NCBI GenBank assembly: GCA_047602365.1
Contig: JASGHM010000002.1
Location: 2,046,001 to 2,110,000 of the forward strand
DNA length: 64,000 nt
Source: Piscinibacter sp047602365
GTDB taxonomy: Bacteria > Pseudomonadota > Gammaproteobacteria > Burkholderiales > Burkholderiaceae_C
Direction: 5' to 3'
The notes under the pieces are model-generated. The model searched no databases. It was given only the letters and a program-made list of their open reading frames with translations, and was not told where the DNA came from. Positions 16,897 to 25,015 of the stretch are shown one piece after another; within the stretch, counting starts at the first letter, position 1, and each line of letters opens with the position of its first letter. A program made the position numbers and the translations under genes.

Positions 16897-18053
16897 CAGA
16901 TCACCTCGAGTTCCGCATTCAGCGCACCCGCGGCCTTGATGGCCTGCAGGATCGCCAGCAGGTCCTGCGGCGTCGCACCCAGCGAGTTCAGCGCCTTGAC
17001 CACGTCGACCAGCTGGGTGCCGGCCGGCATCTGGATCAGCGAGCCGGGCTGCTGGTTGATGGTGATGTCGGCCTTGTCGCGTGCGACCGTCGTGCCGCCG
17101 GACAACGGCCCGGGCTGGCTGACCACCGGCGTGTTGCTGATCGTCACCGACAGGCTGCCGTGCGCCACCGCGCAGGGCGACAACGTCACCGCCTGGTTGA
17201 CGACGATGGAGCCGGTGCGGGCGTTGACCACCACGCGGGCGGCGGGCGCGGCGCGGTCGACGGCCAGGTTCTCGATGTCGGCCATGAAGGCGACACGCGC
17301 GTCCGGCGAACTCGGCATGCGCACCCGGATCACGCGGCCGTCCAGGGCCTGCGCGATGCCGTCGCCCATCTTGCCGTTGATGGCCTTGACCACCTCGCGC
17401 GCGGTGCCGTAGTCGTTGGCGTTGAGGTCCAGCTGCAGGTACTCGCCCTGGTTCAGCGGCGTCGGCACGGCGCGTTCGACCGTCGCGCCCTCGGGCACAC
17501 GGCCGGCGCTCAGGTGGTTGATCTGCACCTTCGAGCCGGCCGCCGAGGCGCCGGCACCGCCGACGATCAGGTTGCCCTGCGCCAGCGCGTAGATCTGCCC
17601 GTCGGCGCCCTTCAGCGGCGTCGCGATCAGCGTGCCGCCGCGCAGGCTCTTGGCGTTGCCCAGCGAGGAGACGTTGACGTCCAGCGTCTGGCCGGGCTGG
17701 GCGAACGGCGGCAGCTGTGCCGTCACCATCACCGCAGCGACGTTCTTCAGCTGCATGCTGGCGCCGGCCGGCACGGTGACGCCCATCTGCTGCAGCATCG
17801 CGGCGATGCTCTGCGCGGTGAACGGTGTGGAGGTGGTCTGGTCGCCGGTGCCGTCGAGGCCGACCACCAGGCCGTAGCCGACCAGCGGGTTGCTGCGCAC
17901 GCCCTGCACCGAGGCCAGTTCCTTGATGCGCGCGGCATTCGCGGTGCTGGGCCACCACAGCGCAGCGCTGGCGAACAGCGCGGCCAGCGCGATCAGCGTG
18001 CGGATCAGGCGCTCGACGTGGTCCTGGCGGTCGGGGGCGGAGTCATGGTCCAT
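16896..18053 (-). CDS. flgI: Flagellar P-ring protein (FlgI)
   Basis: 385 aa. FlgI forms the periplasmic P-ring around the rod. A signal peptide is visible (hydrophobic core IALAALFASAALWW, cleavage near STANAA). The conserved start of the mature protein is RIKELASVQGVRSNPLVGYGLVVGLDGTGD, given here only in part by its key segments GVRSNPLVGYG and LDGTGDQ. The C-terminal segment LNSLGATPQDLLAILQAIK is typical. The start leaves a somewhat long polar N-region, so a start inside the first 15 residues is possible. The flgH stop is 19 bases upstream. Confidence 0.94.
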   Translation of the reverse strand: MDHDSAPDRQDHVERLIRTLIALAALFASAALWWPSTANAARIKELASVQGVRSNPLVGYGLVVGLDGTGDQTTSTPFTAQSIAAMLQQMGVTVPAGASMQLKNVAAVMVTAQLPPFAQPGQTLDVNVSSLGNAKSLRGGTLIATPLKGADGQIYALAQGNLIVGGAGASAAGSKVQINHLSAGRVPEGATVERAVPTPLNQGEYLQLDLNANDYGTAREVVKAINGKMGDGIAQALDGRVIRVRMPSSPDARVAFMADIENLAVDRAAPAARVVVNARTGSIVVNQAVTLSPCAVAHGSLSVTISNTPVVSQPGPLSGGTTVARDKADITINQQPGSLIQMPAGTQLVDVVKALNSLGATPQDLLAILQAIKAAGALNAELEVI

Positions 18054-18072
18054 GACCCCATTCTTCGCGGAC

Positions 18073-18750
18073 TTAAATCGGCAGAACGTTCAAAAAGAAG
18101 CGGGCCAGCCAGCCTATTCCGTTCGCCTCGGCCTGGGCACCGCGGCCGCGGTGCTCGATGCGCACGTTGGCGATCTGCGCCGAGGGCACGGTGTTGCCGG
18201 GCTGGATGGCGCGCGGGTCAACCTGGCCGGAGAAGCGCAGCACGTCGACGTTGTGGTTGACGCCGATCTGCTTCTCGCCGGCCACCAGCAGATGGCCGTT
18301 GGGCAGCACGCCCGTCACCGTGGCGGTGATGGTGCCGGAGAAGTCGTTGGTGTTCTCGGTGCTGCCCTTGCCGGCGTAGGTGTTGCTCGAGGTGCCGGCG
18401 GCGCTGGCGCGGCCGAACGAGTTCGGCGCGATGCCCGGCAGCGCGGTGATGCCGGCGCTGACCGTGCCGCTCTTGTCGATGCTGCTGGTGCTCTTCTGCG
18501 TGGCCGAGACCTTCTCGACGATCTGCACCGTGAGGGTGTCGCCGACCAGGCGTGCGCGATGGTCCTCGAACAGCGGCCGGTACTGCGTCGACTGGAACAG
18601 CGAGCCGTTGTTGATCACCGGCGCCGGCTGTGCCACCGGCAGTGCCGAGGTCGGCTCGGCAACGTCGACCTTGGCCGGCGCGTTGAGCGTCTGGCAACCC
18701 GCCAGCAGCAGGGCCGCGGTGGCAACGGCGGTGCGCAGCAGGAGCTTCAT
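18073..18750 (-). CDS. flgH: Flagellar L-ring lipoprotein (FlgH)
   Basis: 225 aa. FlgH builds the outer-membrane L-ring. The N-terminus is a lipoprotein signal with lipobox LLLAGC, giving a lipidated Cys near residue 19. Family segments are present: GSLFQ, RPLFEDHRARLVGDTLTV, and PNGHLLVAGEKQIGVN. The ATG overlaps the flgG stop by one base, and flgI follows after 19 bases. Confidence 0.95.
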   Translation of the reverse strand: MKLLLRTAVATAALLLAGCQTLNAPAKVDVAEPTSALPVAQPAPVINNGSLFQSTQYRPLFEDHRARLVGDTLTVQIVEKVSATQKSTSSIDKSGTVSAGITALPGIAPNSFGRASAAGTSSNTYAGKGSTENTNDFSGTITATVTGVLPNGHLLVAGEKQIGVNHNVDVLRFSGQVDPRAIQPGNTVPSAQIANVRIEHRGRGAQAEANGIGWLARFFLNVLPI

Positions 18751-19532
18751 CAGAGCTGCCCCAGCTTCTGCAGCATCTGGTCGGAGGTCTGGATCGCCTT
18801 CGAGTTGAGCTCGTAGGCGCGCTGCGTCTGGATCATGCCGATCAGTTCCTCGACGACATTGACGTTGCTGGTCTCGACGAAGCCCTGGCGCAGCGAGCCG
18901 AGCTGGTTGGTGCCCGGCGCGCCGGTGGACGGCGCGCCCGACGCCGCGGTTTCGGCGAACAGGTTCTGCCCCTTGGGCTCCAGGCCGGCCGGGTTGACGA
19001 AGCTGGCCAGCTGGATCTGCCCGACCGACTGCGGCTGCGAGTTGCCGGCCAGCACGACGCTGACGGTGCCGTCGTTGCCGATCGTCACGCTCTGCGCAGT
19101 GGCCGGAATCGTGATGCCGGAATTCAGCGGGTAGCCGTTGTTGGTGACCAGCTGGCCCTGCGCGTTGACCTGGAACGAGCCGTCGCGCGTGTAGCCGGTG
19201 GTGCCGTCGGGCATCTGCACCTCGAAGAAGCCGTTGCCCTGCACGGCGAGATCCAGCGGGTTGCTGCTCTGCTGCAGGTTGCCCTGCGTGAAGCTGCGCA
19301 CGTTGGCGACGGCGCGCGTGCCCAGGCCGACCTGCAGCCCGGTGGGCAGCGTGGTCTGCTCCGAGCTGTTGGCGCCGGCCTGGCGGATGTTCTGGTACAT
19401 CAGGTCCTCGAACACCACGTGCGACTTCTTGAAGCCGTTGGTCGAGACGTTGGCAAGGTTGTGCGAGATGGCGTCCAGCTGGGTCTGCTGGGCTTCCATG
19501 CCGGTCTTCGAGGTCCACAGCGATCGCATCAT
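18750..19532 (-). CDS. flgG: Flagellar distal rod protein (FlgG)
   Basis: 260 aa, the usual FlgG length. The N-terminal signature is SLWTSKTGMEAQQTQLDAIS with HNLANVSTNGFKKS. The central TRDGSFQVNAQGQLV and C-terminal NVNVVEELIGMIQTQRAYE are diagnostic of rod/hook proteins. Two adjacent ATG codons (19532 and 19529) lie after GGAATC, and either may be used. FlgG is the main component of the distal rod and is exported by the flagellar apparatus. Confidence 0.96.
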   Translation of the reverse strand: MMRSLWTSKTGMEAQQTQLDAISHNLANVSTNGFKKSHVVFEDLMYQNIRQAGANSSEQTTLPTGLQVGLGTRAVANVRSFTQGNLQQSSNPLDLAVQGNGFFEVQMPDGTTGYTRDGSFQVNAQGQLVTNNGYPLNSGITIPATAQSVTIGNDGTVSVVLAGNSQPQSVGQIQLASFVNPAGLEPKGQNLFAETAASGAPSTGAPGTNQLGSLRQGFVETSNVNVVEELIGMIQTQRAYELNSKAIQTSDQMLQKLGQL

Positions 19533-19566
19533 GATCGGATTCCTTTCGTCGTCGTCGGATCGTCGA

Positions 19567-20292
19567 TCACGACATGGTCAGCAGCTGCGCGGCCGCCTTC
19601 TCGTTGCCTTCGGCGGTCTGCACCGCCTTCATCTGCGCCTCGAACTGGCGCGCGGCCGCGATCATCGCGACCATGGTCTCGACCGGGCTGACGTTGCTGC
19701 CCTCGAGCGCGCCGTCCTGCAGGCGGGCGGTCGCGTCGGCCGGCAGGTCGCCGTCGCCGGCGCGGAACAGGCCGTCCTCGCTGCGCGTCAGCGGCGCTTC
19801 CGGCGTGACCAGCTTGAGCCGGCCCACCGCGGTGTTGCGCCCGTTGGCCGTGCGCGCGCTGACGGTGCCGTCGGCGGCGATGCTGACCTCGCTGTTGGCC
19901 GGCACCTGGATCGGGCCGCCGTCGCCCATCACCGGCAGGCCGCCCTGGGTCATCAGCGTGCCGTCGGCCGACACCTGCATCGAACCGGCGCGGGTGTAGG
20001 CCTCGGTGCCGTCCAGCCCCTGCACCGCGAGCCAGGCGTTGCCACGCATGGCCACGTCCAGCGGCCGGCCGGTGTTGCTGATCACGCCCGGGCTGGCGTC
20101 GTAGCCCGGCGTCGACTCGAGCGCATAGACCCGCGTGCTGGCGCCGCTGCCTTCGACAGGCACCGCGCGGAAGGCATGCAGTTCGGCGCGGAAGCCGACG
20201 GTGGAGGCGTTCGCGAGGTTGTTCGCGAGCACGTCCTGGCGCTGCATGGTCGCCTTCGCGCCTGACATGCTCAGATAGATCATGCGGTCCAT
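19567..20292 (-). CDS. flgF: Flagellar proximal rod protein (FlgF)
   Basis: 241 aa. FlgF forms part of the proximal rod. The N-terminus MDRMIYLSMSGAKATMQRQD followed by LANNLANASTVGFRAE identifies FlgF rather than FlgG. A TRAGSMQVSADGTLM segment and the C-terminal SNVSPVETMVAMIAAARQFE agree. It ends 34 bases before flgG begins. Its own start is 118 bases after the flgE stop, the largest gap inside the operon. Confidence 0.95.
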   Translation of the reverse strand: MDRMIYLSMSGAKATMQRQDVLANNLANASTVGFRAELHAFRAVPVEGSGASTRVYALESTPGYDASPGVISNTGRPLDVAMRGNAWLAVQGLDGTEAYTRAGSMQVSADGTLMTQGGLPVMGDGGPIQVPANSEVSIAADGTVSARTANGRNTAVGRLKLVTPEAPLTRSEDGLFRAGDGDLPADATARLQDGALEGSNVSPVETMVAMIAAARQFEAQMKAVQTAEGNEKAAAQLLTMS

Positions 20293-20323
20293 GTGCGCCC
20301 CCCGTTCGCTGGGTACATCGAAC

Positions 20324-20340
20324 GACCCCCCAAGGGGGTC
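20324..20340. terminator. Strong GC hairpin in the flgE-flgF gap
   Basis: Perfect 7-base arms GACCCCC and GGGGGTC enclose a 3-base loop CAA. It lies in the only sizeable gap in the flg operon, just after flgE in the reading direction. There is no T-tract, so partial termination or mRNA protection is more likely than full termination. It resembles the GC-rich C5/G5 dyad at 7281-7302. Confidence 0.45.
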
Positions 20341-20410
20341 CGGGCCGGCTTGGGAGCGGCCCGGCGCTCGGCCCGGCGACGTCGATCAAGTCGGCTATTC
20401 ATGAATGCGA

Positions 20411-21676
20411 TCAGCGCAGGTTGACCAGCGTCTGCAGCACCTGGTCCTGCGTCTTGATGGTCTGCGCGTTGGCCTGGTAGACGCGCTGCGCGGTCATCAT
20501 GTTGACCAGCTCGCCGGTCAGGTCGACGTTCGACTCCTCGAGCGAGCCCGACTGGATGGTGCCCAGGTTGCCGTCGCCCGGCACGCCCAGCACCGGGTCG
20601 CCCGACGCGTAGCTGCGCTGCCAGCCGTTGCCGCCCATCGGCAGCAGGCCCTGGTTGTTGCGGAAGGTGGCGATCTCGACCTGGCCGGCCGGCTTGGACT
20701 GGCCGTTCGAGTAGCGCGCGGTGACGATGCCGTTGGCCTCGAACTGGATGCCCACCAGCTGGCCCGGCGCGTAGCCGTTCTGGCTGATGTCGGTCACCGC
20801 GAAGTTGGAGCCGTACTGCGTCGCGCCCGAGAGGTCGAGCTGCACGCCGGAGATGGCCAGCGTCTGCGCACCGTTGGCGTTGGTCGAAGCCGGGATGTTC
20901 AGCGTCACCGGGCCGGACGGCGAGGTCGGCGCACCGCCGTTGGACGGGAAGTTGATCGTCGTCGAAGCCACCGGGTTGCCCGAGGCGTCGGTGCTGATCG
21001 GAGCGCCGTTGGCGGTCACGTAGACGTTCCAGGTGTCGGTGGCCGACTTCTGGAAGTAGTAGGTCAGCGCGACGTCCTGGCCCTTGTCGTCGTAGACGGT
21101 CACCGAGGTGGCGTTGTTGTAGGTGCGCGGGTCGCTGAAGACGATCGGCGCGCCGGCGGTCGGCAGCGTGGTCGCCGAGCGCGAGTCGAGGTTCATCTCC
21201 AGCGTCATCGTCGAGGTGGCCGACGGGTCGATGCCGGCGGTCGGCATGCGCAGCGGGCCGGCGGTGCCGGGCTGGATCACGCCGTTGCCGTCGGCCGGGT
21301 AGCCCATCAGCTTGTCACCCTGGTTGTTGACGACGAAGCCGTCGCGGTCGACCTTGAACTGGCCGTTGCGCGTGTAGGTGATCGGGCTCTTGCCGTCGGT
21401 CACCTGGAAGAAGCCGGCGCCGTTCAGCGACAGGTCCATCGGGTTCTCGGTGGTGACGATGTTGCCCTGCGTGAACTGCTGGGCCACCGCGGCGAGGTTG
21501 ACGCCGATGCCGATGTTGTTGGTGCCGGTGCCGCTCATCGAGGTGGCGTACATGTCGGCGAACTCGGCGCGCGCCGACTTGAAGCCGTAGGTGCCGGCGT
21601 TGGCGACGTTGTTGCCGATCACCTCCAGGTTCTTGCTGGTGGCGTTGAGTCCGGAGAGGCCTTGCTGGAAGCTCAT
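20411..21676 (-). CDS. flgE: Flagellar hook protein (FlgE)
   Basis: 421 aa. FlgE polymerises into the flexible hook. The N-terminus SFQQGLSGLNATSKNLEVIG then NNVANAGTYGFKSARAEFAD is characteristic. The central GTNNIGIGVNLAAVAQQFTQG and C-terminal SNVDLTGELVNMMTAQRVYQ confirm a full-length hook protein. The start has GAGGA at 9 bases upstream. It follows flgD by 25 bases. Confidence 0.96.
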   Translation of the reverse strand: MSFQQGLSGLNATSKNLEVIGNNVANAGTYGFKSARAEFADMYATSMSGTGTNNIGIGVNLAAVAQQFTQGNIVTTENPMDLSLNGAGFFQVTDGKSPITYTRNGQFKVDRDGFVVNNQGDKLMGYPADGNGVIQPGTAGPLRMPTAGIDPSATSTMTLEMNLDSRSATTLPTAGAPIVFSDPRTYNNATSVTVYDDKGQDVALTYYFQKSATDTWNVYVTANGAPISTDASGNPVASTTINFPSNGGAPTSPSGPVTLNIPASTNANGAQTLAISGVQLDLSGATQYGSNFAVTDISQNGYAPGQLVGIQFEANGIVTARYSNGQSKPAGQVEIATFRNNQGLLPMGGNGWQRSYASGDPVLGVPGDGNLGTIQSGSLEESNVDLTGELVNMMTAQRVYQANAQTIKTQDQVLQTLVNLR

Positions 21677-21701
21677 GGTTGTCCTCGGTGAAGGTGATCG
21701 T

Positions 21702-22340
21702 TCAGTTGAATGCCTTGACGTCGGCGTAGCCGACGCTGCCCGAGCGCGAGAGCTCGAGGCTGAAGCCGGTGCCGCTGGTGCTGACGGCATCGACGGTGTC
21801 GCGCATCAGCGCGGTGGCGGTGGTGCTGGTGCCGCCGAGCGTGGAGGTGACGCGGAAGCGCAACCCGCTGTCGTTGGTGGCGGTGCCGGCCTTCCAGTCG
21901 AAGCTGTGCATGCCGGCGCTCTGCGCGCCGAGCTGCATCGTCTCGACCACCTGGCCGCTGGCCGACAGGATCTCGACCTTCACCGCGTCGGCGGCCGAGG
22001 TCAGCTCGAAGCCGCCCTGGCCGACGCCATCGGCGATGTCGACCAGGTTGCCCGGCACGATGACGTCGCGGCCGACCAGGCTGGCGCCCTGCAGCGCCTG
22101 CATCTGCACGAACTGGCCGGTCAGCCCCTGCACCGTGGTGTTGAGCTTCTCGATGCCGGTCACCGTGTTGATCTGCGCCATCTGGCTGGTGACCTGCGCG
22201 TTGTCCATCGGGTTGAGCGGGTCCTGGTTCTGCATCTGCGCGACCAGCAGCTTGAGGAAGCGGTCGGCGGCGCCGGCGTTGTTGCCGGACTGCGCGGCCA
22301 GGTCGGTCGCGGCGGTGTTGCTGACGGAGGAGACGGCCAT
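21702..22340 (-). CDS. flgD: Flagellar hook capping protein (FlgD)
   Basis: 212 aa. FlgD caps the growing hook and helps FlgE assemble. The conserved N-terminal region is clear: RFLKLLVAQMQNQDPLNPMD and NAQVTSQMAQINTVTGIEKL. The rest folds as the FlgD Ig-like/tudor region (SLVGRDVIVPGN, SGQVVETMQLG). It starts 23 bases after the flgC stop. Confidence 0.95.
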   Translation of the reverse strand: MAVSSVSNTAATDLAAQSGNNAGAADRFLKLLVAQMQNQDPLNPMDNAQVTSQMAQINTVTGIEKLNTTVQGLTGQFVQMQALQGASLVGRDVIVPGNLVDIADGVGQGGFELTSAADAVKVEILSASGQVVETMQLGAQSAGMHSFDWKAGTATNDSGLRFRVTSTLGGTSTTATALMRDTVDAVSTSGTGFSLELSRSGSVGYADVKAFN

Positions 22341-22363
22341 CGTGTGCTTTCAGGGGGTGACGG

Positions 22364-22769
22364 TCACTGGCCCATCTGCAGCGTCTTCAGCAGCAGGCTC
22401 TTGGCGGTGTTCATCACCTCGACGTTGTTCTGGTACGAGCGCGAGGCCGAGATCATGTTGACCATCTCCTCGACCGGGTTGACGTTGCTGTAGGTGACGT
22501 AACCGTCGGCATCGGCGCCCGGGTGCTTGGGGTCGTGCACGCGCCGGCCCTGGGTGTGGTCTTCCTGGATCGGTGCTGACACGCACGCCGGCGGCGCCGA
22601 CCTCGCCCATCAGCTGGGTCTGGAACACCACCTGGCGCGCCTTGTAGGCCTGGCCGTCGGGGCCGGCCACGGTGTCGGCGTTGGCCAGGTTGCTGGCCAC
22701 GACGTTGAGGCGCTGGCTCTGCGCGCTGGCGGCGCTGCCGGAGACGTTGAAGATGTTGAACATCGACAT
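22364..22769 (-). pseudogene. flgC: Flagellar proximal rod protein FlgC, broken by a single frameshift
   Basis: Residues up to about 66 are read in one frame (MFNIFNVSGSAASAQSQRLN, NLANADTVAGPDGQAYKARQ, GEVGAAGVRVST). The remainder, IQEDHTQGRRVHDPKHPGAD through SNVNPVEEMVNMISASRSYQ to KTLQMGQ, is in another frame. The switch is at about 22571, where one G separates the ACC and ATC codons: an extra base or a 2-base loss. Removing one base gives 134 aa, the normal FlgC length. The gene is otherwise perfect and sits in place between flgB and flgD. A sequencing error is the simplest explanation; no slippery heptamer suggests programmed frameshifting. Confidence 0.9.
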
Positions 22770-22780
22770 GAGGCGGCTCC

Positions 22781-23185
22781 TTACTGGCCCTTGATGGCGT
22801 CGAGCATCGTGCGCACGTTGCCGTTGATGAAGCGCAGCGTGGCTTCGTACTTCACGCTGTTGTCGGCGAAGGCGGCGCGCTCGCGGTCCATGTCGACGCT
22901 GTTGCGGTCGAGGTTGGTCTGGCTGGCGCTCGAATAGAGCAGGTTCGGCTCGGCGCGCGCGCCGGTGGCAGCGGCGATGTGGCCCGGCGCGGCGGTGCTC
23001 AGCGTGGCTGCCACGTTCGACTGGCCGGTGGCCTGGCGCAGCGCGGCGCCGAAGTCCATGTCGCGGGCGATGTAGCCCGGCGTGTCGGCGTTGGCGATGT
23101 TGCTGGCGAGCAGGCGCTGCCGCTCCGAGCGCAGCGTGAGCGCCTGGCCGTGGAAGTCCAGCGATGCGGTGAGGCGGTTCAGCAT
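22781..23185 (-). CDS. flgB: Flagellar proximal rod protein (FlgB)
   Basis: 134 aa, normal for FlgB. The N-terminus LNRLTASLDFHGQALTLRSE is followed by RLLASNIANADTPGYIARDM, the rod-protein signature. The C-terminus DMDRERAAFADNSVKYEATL and RFINGNVRTMLDAIKGQ is typical. The ATG at 23185 has AGGACGAG upstream. It is the first gene of the minus-strand flg operon, with flgA divergent across 171 bases. Confidence 0.95.
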   Translation of the reverse strand: MLNRLTASLDFHGQALTLRSERQRLLASNIANADTPGYIARDMDFGAALRQATGQSNVAATLSTAAPGHIAAATGARAEPNLLYSSASQTNLDRNSVDMDRERAAFADNSVKYEATLRFINGNVRTMLDAIKGQ

Positions 23186-23356
23186 GGTCGCGCTCGTCCT
23201 GTGTTCAGTGGGCCCAGCCCGGAATCCAGCGGAATGCGGGTAAGGTGATGTGACAGGATTCTGTTCAGCGTCCCGCCGGACATAAGCGCGATAAGCGAGG
23301 TCTTCCGGCGCCATTTCCCGCCCTTGCCCTGGCACCGCCCGCCCTACAGTGATCAC

Positions 23357-24082
23357 ATGCACTCATGGGCTTTCACTTGGCATGTCTGGCTGCGCTTCAC
23401 CGCGCTGGCGGCGCTGTTCGCGTTGCTGCTGTCGCCGGTGCTGTCGCCCGCCCAGGCCCAGCAGAACGCCCTGCAGCAGCAGGTGCAGAGCTTCGCCAGC
23501 ACCTCGGTGCAGGCCGACAAGGGCACCCGCATCGAGGTCGAGGTCGGCGCGCTCGACAGCCGGCTGCGCCTGGCGCCCTGCGAACAGATCCAGCCCTACC
23601 TGCCGGCCAACGCGCGGCTGTGGGGGCGCAGCCGCATCGGCCTGCGCTGCACCAGCGGCTCGACACGCTGGAATGTCTTCCTGCCGGTCACCGTGAAGGC
23701 CTTCGCGCCGGCGCTGGTGGCCACGCGCGCCCTGCCCGCCGGCACCACGCTGGCCGAGGGCGACCTGACTCAAGCCGAGGTCGATCTGGCCGAAGACACG
23801 TCCAACGCGCTGTTCCAGCCGGGGCAGGCGCTCGGGCGCGTGCTCGATCGGCCCCTGCCGGCCGGCCGCAGCCTGCGCCAGTCGCACCTGAAGCCGCGCC
23901 AGTGGTTCGCCGCCGGCGAGACCGTCCAGGTGCTGGCCCAGGGTCCGGGCTTCCGCGTCGCCGGCGAAGGCCAGGCGCTGACGCCGGGCACCGAGGGTCT
24001 GCCGGTGCGCATTCGTACCGAAAGTGGGCGCATCCTCACCGCCCAGGTGGTCGGCGAGCGTCGCGTGGAGGTGAATCCGTGA
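23357..24082 (+). CDS. flgA: Flagella basal body P-ring formation chaperone (FlgA)
   Basis: 241 aa. FlgA is the periplasmic chaperone for P-ring assembly. A signal peptide (hydrophobic core about 11-26, cleavage near PAQAQ) precedes the mature protein. SAF-type domain segments are visible: RLRLAPCEQIQPYLPANARL, RIGLRCTSGSTRWNVFLPV, ALPAGTTLAEGDL and RPLPAGRSLRQSHLKP. ATG 23357 was chosen over an in-frame ATG at 23324 because it gives a standard signal peptide. No strong Shine-Dalgarno is visible at either. Confidence 0.93.
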   Translation: MHSWAFTWHVWLRFTALAALFALLLSPVLSPAQAQQNALQQQVQSFASTSVQADKGTRIEVEVGALDSRLRLAPCEQIQPYLPANARLWGRSRIGLRCTSGSTRWNVFLPVTVKAFAPALVATRALPAGTTLAEGDLTQAEVDLAEDTSNALFQPGQALGRVLDRPLPAGRSLRQSHLKPRQWFAAGETVQVLAQGPGFRVAGEGQALTPGTEGLPVRIRTESGRILTAQVVGERRVEVNP

Positions 24083-24125
24083 CACGCTTCACCCCCACGA
24101 ACGAGGGAGGTCCGCAAAAAGAGCC

Positions 24126-24152
24126 TAAAGTCACGCACGGCGGCTCCGATAT
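24126..24152 (+). promoter_or_regulatory. Sigma-28 (FliA) promoter of flgM
   Basis: The sequence has TAAAGTCA (24126-24133), an 11-base spacer and TCCGATAT (24145-24152). The enterobacterial FliA consensus is TAAAGTTT-N11-GCCGATAA. Thirteen of 16 positions match with the correct spacing. It lies 52 bases before the flgM ATG, so flgM and flgN would be late-class genes, as expected for an anti-sigma-28 feedback loop. Confidence 0.85.
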
Positions 24153-24203
24153 TCCGGACATCAAGGCCGGAGAAGGTTCCGGCTCCTCCTTCAGGAGAAC
24201 ACC

Positions 24204-24521
24204 ATGAAGATCGGCAACCCTGCAGAGAAACGCAACGTCGTCCCGGCCGACAAGACCGGCACGACGGGCAAGGCCGAGGCCGCCAAGCAGGCCGAAGCCG
24301 CCGCCAAGACGGCCGGCGCAGCGGCCGACCCGAGCGCCAAGGTCGAACTGTCGAGCGCCGCCAGCACGCTGGCCGGCGGCAACACGGCCGACTTCGACGC
24401 CGCCAAGGTCGAGCGCATCTCGCAATCCATCGCCGACGGCAGCTACAAGGTCAACGCCGAGCTGATCGCCGACAAGCTGATCGCCAACGCCCAGGAACTG
24501 CTGGGCAAGGTCCAGCGCTGA
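24204..24521 (+). CDS. flgM: Anti-sigma-28 factor FlgM
   Basis: 105 aa, small and Ala/Lys-rich with a disordered N-terminal half. The C-terminal helical region binds FliA: KVELSSAASTL, then DAAKVERISQSIADGSYKVN and AELIADKLIANAQELL. FlgM holds sigma-28 inactive until it is exported through the finished hook. AGGAGA lies 7 bases before the ATG. A small CTCCT/AGGAG dyad just upstream could fold over the ribosome site, which is only a speculation. A sigma-28 promoter precedes the gene and flgN follows after 8 bases. Confidence 0.94.
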   Translation: MKIGNPAEKRNVVPADKTGTTGKAEAAKQAEAAAKTAGAAADPSAKVELSSAASTLAGGNTADFDAAKVERISQSIADGSYKVNAELIADKLIANAQELLGKVQR

Positions 24522-24529
24522 ACCAACCG

Positions 24530-24916
24530 ATGACCCAGACACTGCCTGCCGTTACCGACCCGCGTCTGGACGCGGCGCTGGTCGCCGTCGACGAACGCCT
24601 TGCCGCGCTCGGCGACGCCCTGCGCGAGCGTGACGCCGTCGCCATCGAGCAGCAGTCCGATGAACTGCACCGCACGCTGACCACCGCGGTGGACCTGTTC
24701 GCCCGCGCCGCCAAGAGCGGCCCGATTTCCCCCGCGCTGCGCCAGCGCCTGGCCCGCACCGGCGGCCTGGTGGCCGCCCAGCGCGAGTCGCTGTCGCGCG
24801 CCACCGCCGCGCTCGACCGCGCGATGGACGTGCTGATGCCGCGCGAGGCGGCCAGCGTCTACTCGCCGCAAGGCAACGCCGGCCGCGGCCTGTCCGGCGG
24901 CGTCATCCAGGCCTGA
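24530..24916 (+). CDS. flgN: Flagellar export chaperone FlgN family protein
   Basis: 128 aa, all-helical and acidic, with no membrane segment. FlgN binds FlgK and FlgL before their export. Sequence conservation in this family is low, so the call rests on size, heptad-like helices, the ending VYSPQGNAGRG typical of FlgN proteins, and the position 8 bases after flgM. It would be co-transcribed with flgM from the sigma-28 promoter. Confidence 0.82.
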   Translation: MTQTLPAVTDPRLDAALVAVDERLAALGDALRERDAVAIEQQSDELHRTLTTAVDLFARAAKSGPISPALRQRLARTGGLVAAQRESLSRATAALDRAMDVLMPREAASVYSPQGNAGRGLSGGVIQA

Positions 24917-24928
24917 CCCGGCTGAACC

Positions 24929-24944
24929 GGCCTGGTTCCAGGCC
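24929..24944. terminator. Possible hairpin terminator after flgMN
   Basis: Arms GGCCTGG and CCAGGCC surround a TT centre, so six pairs with a 4-base loop can form. It starts 12 bases after the flgN stop. No T-tract follows. The position between flgN and the independently regulated dinB makes termination plausible. Confidence 0.35.
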
Positions 24945-24972
24945 CGAGCTCCCCGCCCCTGATCCGCGCGCC

Positions 24973-25015
24973 TTGTCGGCGCCGCTTGCGCTCGCTATGC
25001 TGTATGGATGTACAG
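24973..25015 (+). promoter_or_regulatory. dinB promoter with LexA (SOS) box overlapping the start codon
   Basis: A perfect LexA-type box, CTGTATGGATGTACAG (CTGT-N8-ACAG), covers 25000-25015 and contains the dinB ATG at 25008. A possible promoter overlaps it: TTGTCG (24973-24978), a 17-base spacer and TATGCT (24996-25001). The predicted transcript start is about 25008, on the ATG itself. LexA bound here would block both the -10 region and the start point. The leaderless transcript is an inference. Confidence 0.75.

Noticed and set aside
22560..22585. Programmed ribosomal frameshift in flgC
   Set aside because: No slippery heptamer or downstream structure stands out, and FlgC is not known to use frameshifting.
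23265..23305. Sigma-28-like GCGATAAG in the flgB-flgA intergenic region
   Set aside because: It resembles a -10 element but there is no TAAA-type -35 at 11 bases upstream, and flgA and flgB are middle-class genes in known systems.
23310..23350. Sigma-54-like TGGCAC before flgA
   Set aside because: The -24 part is present but no GC-containing -12 element is found at the right distance (the sequence is GCCCT).
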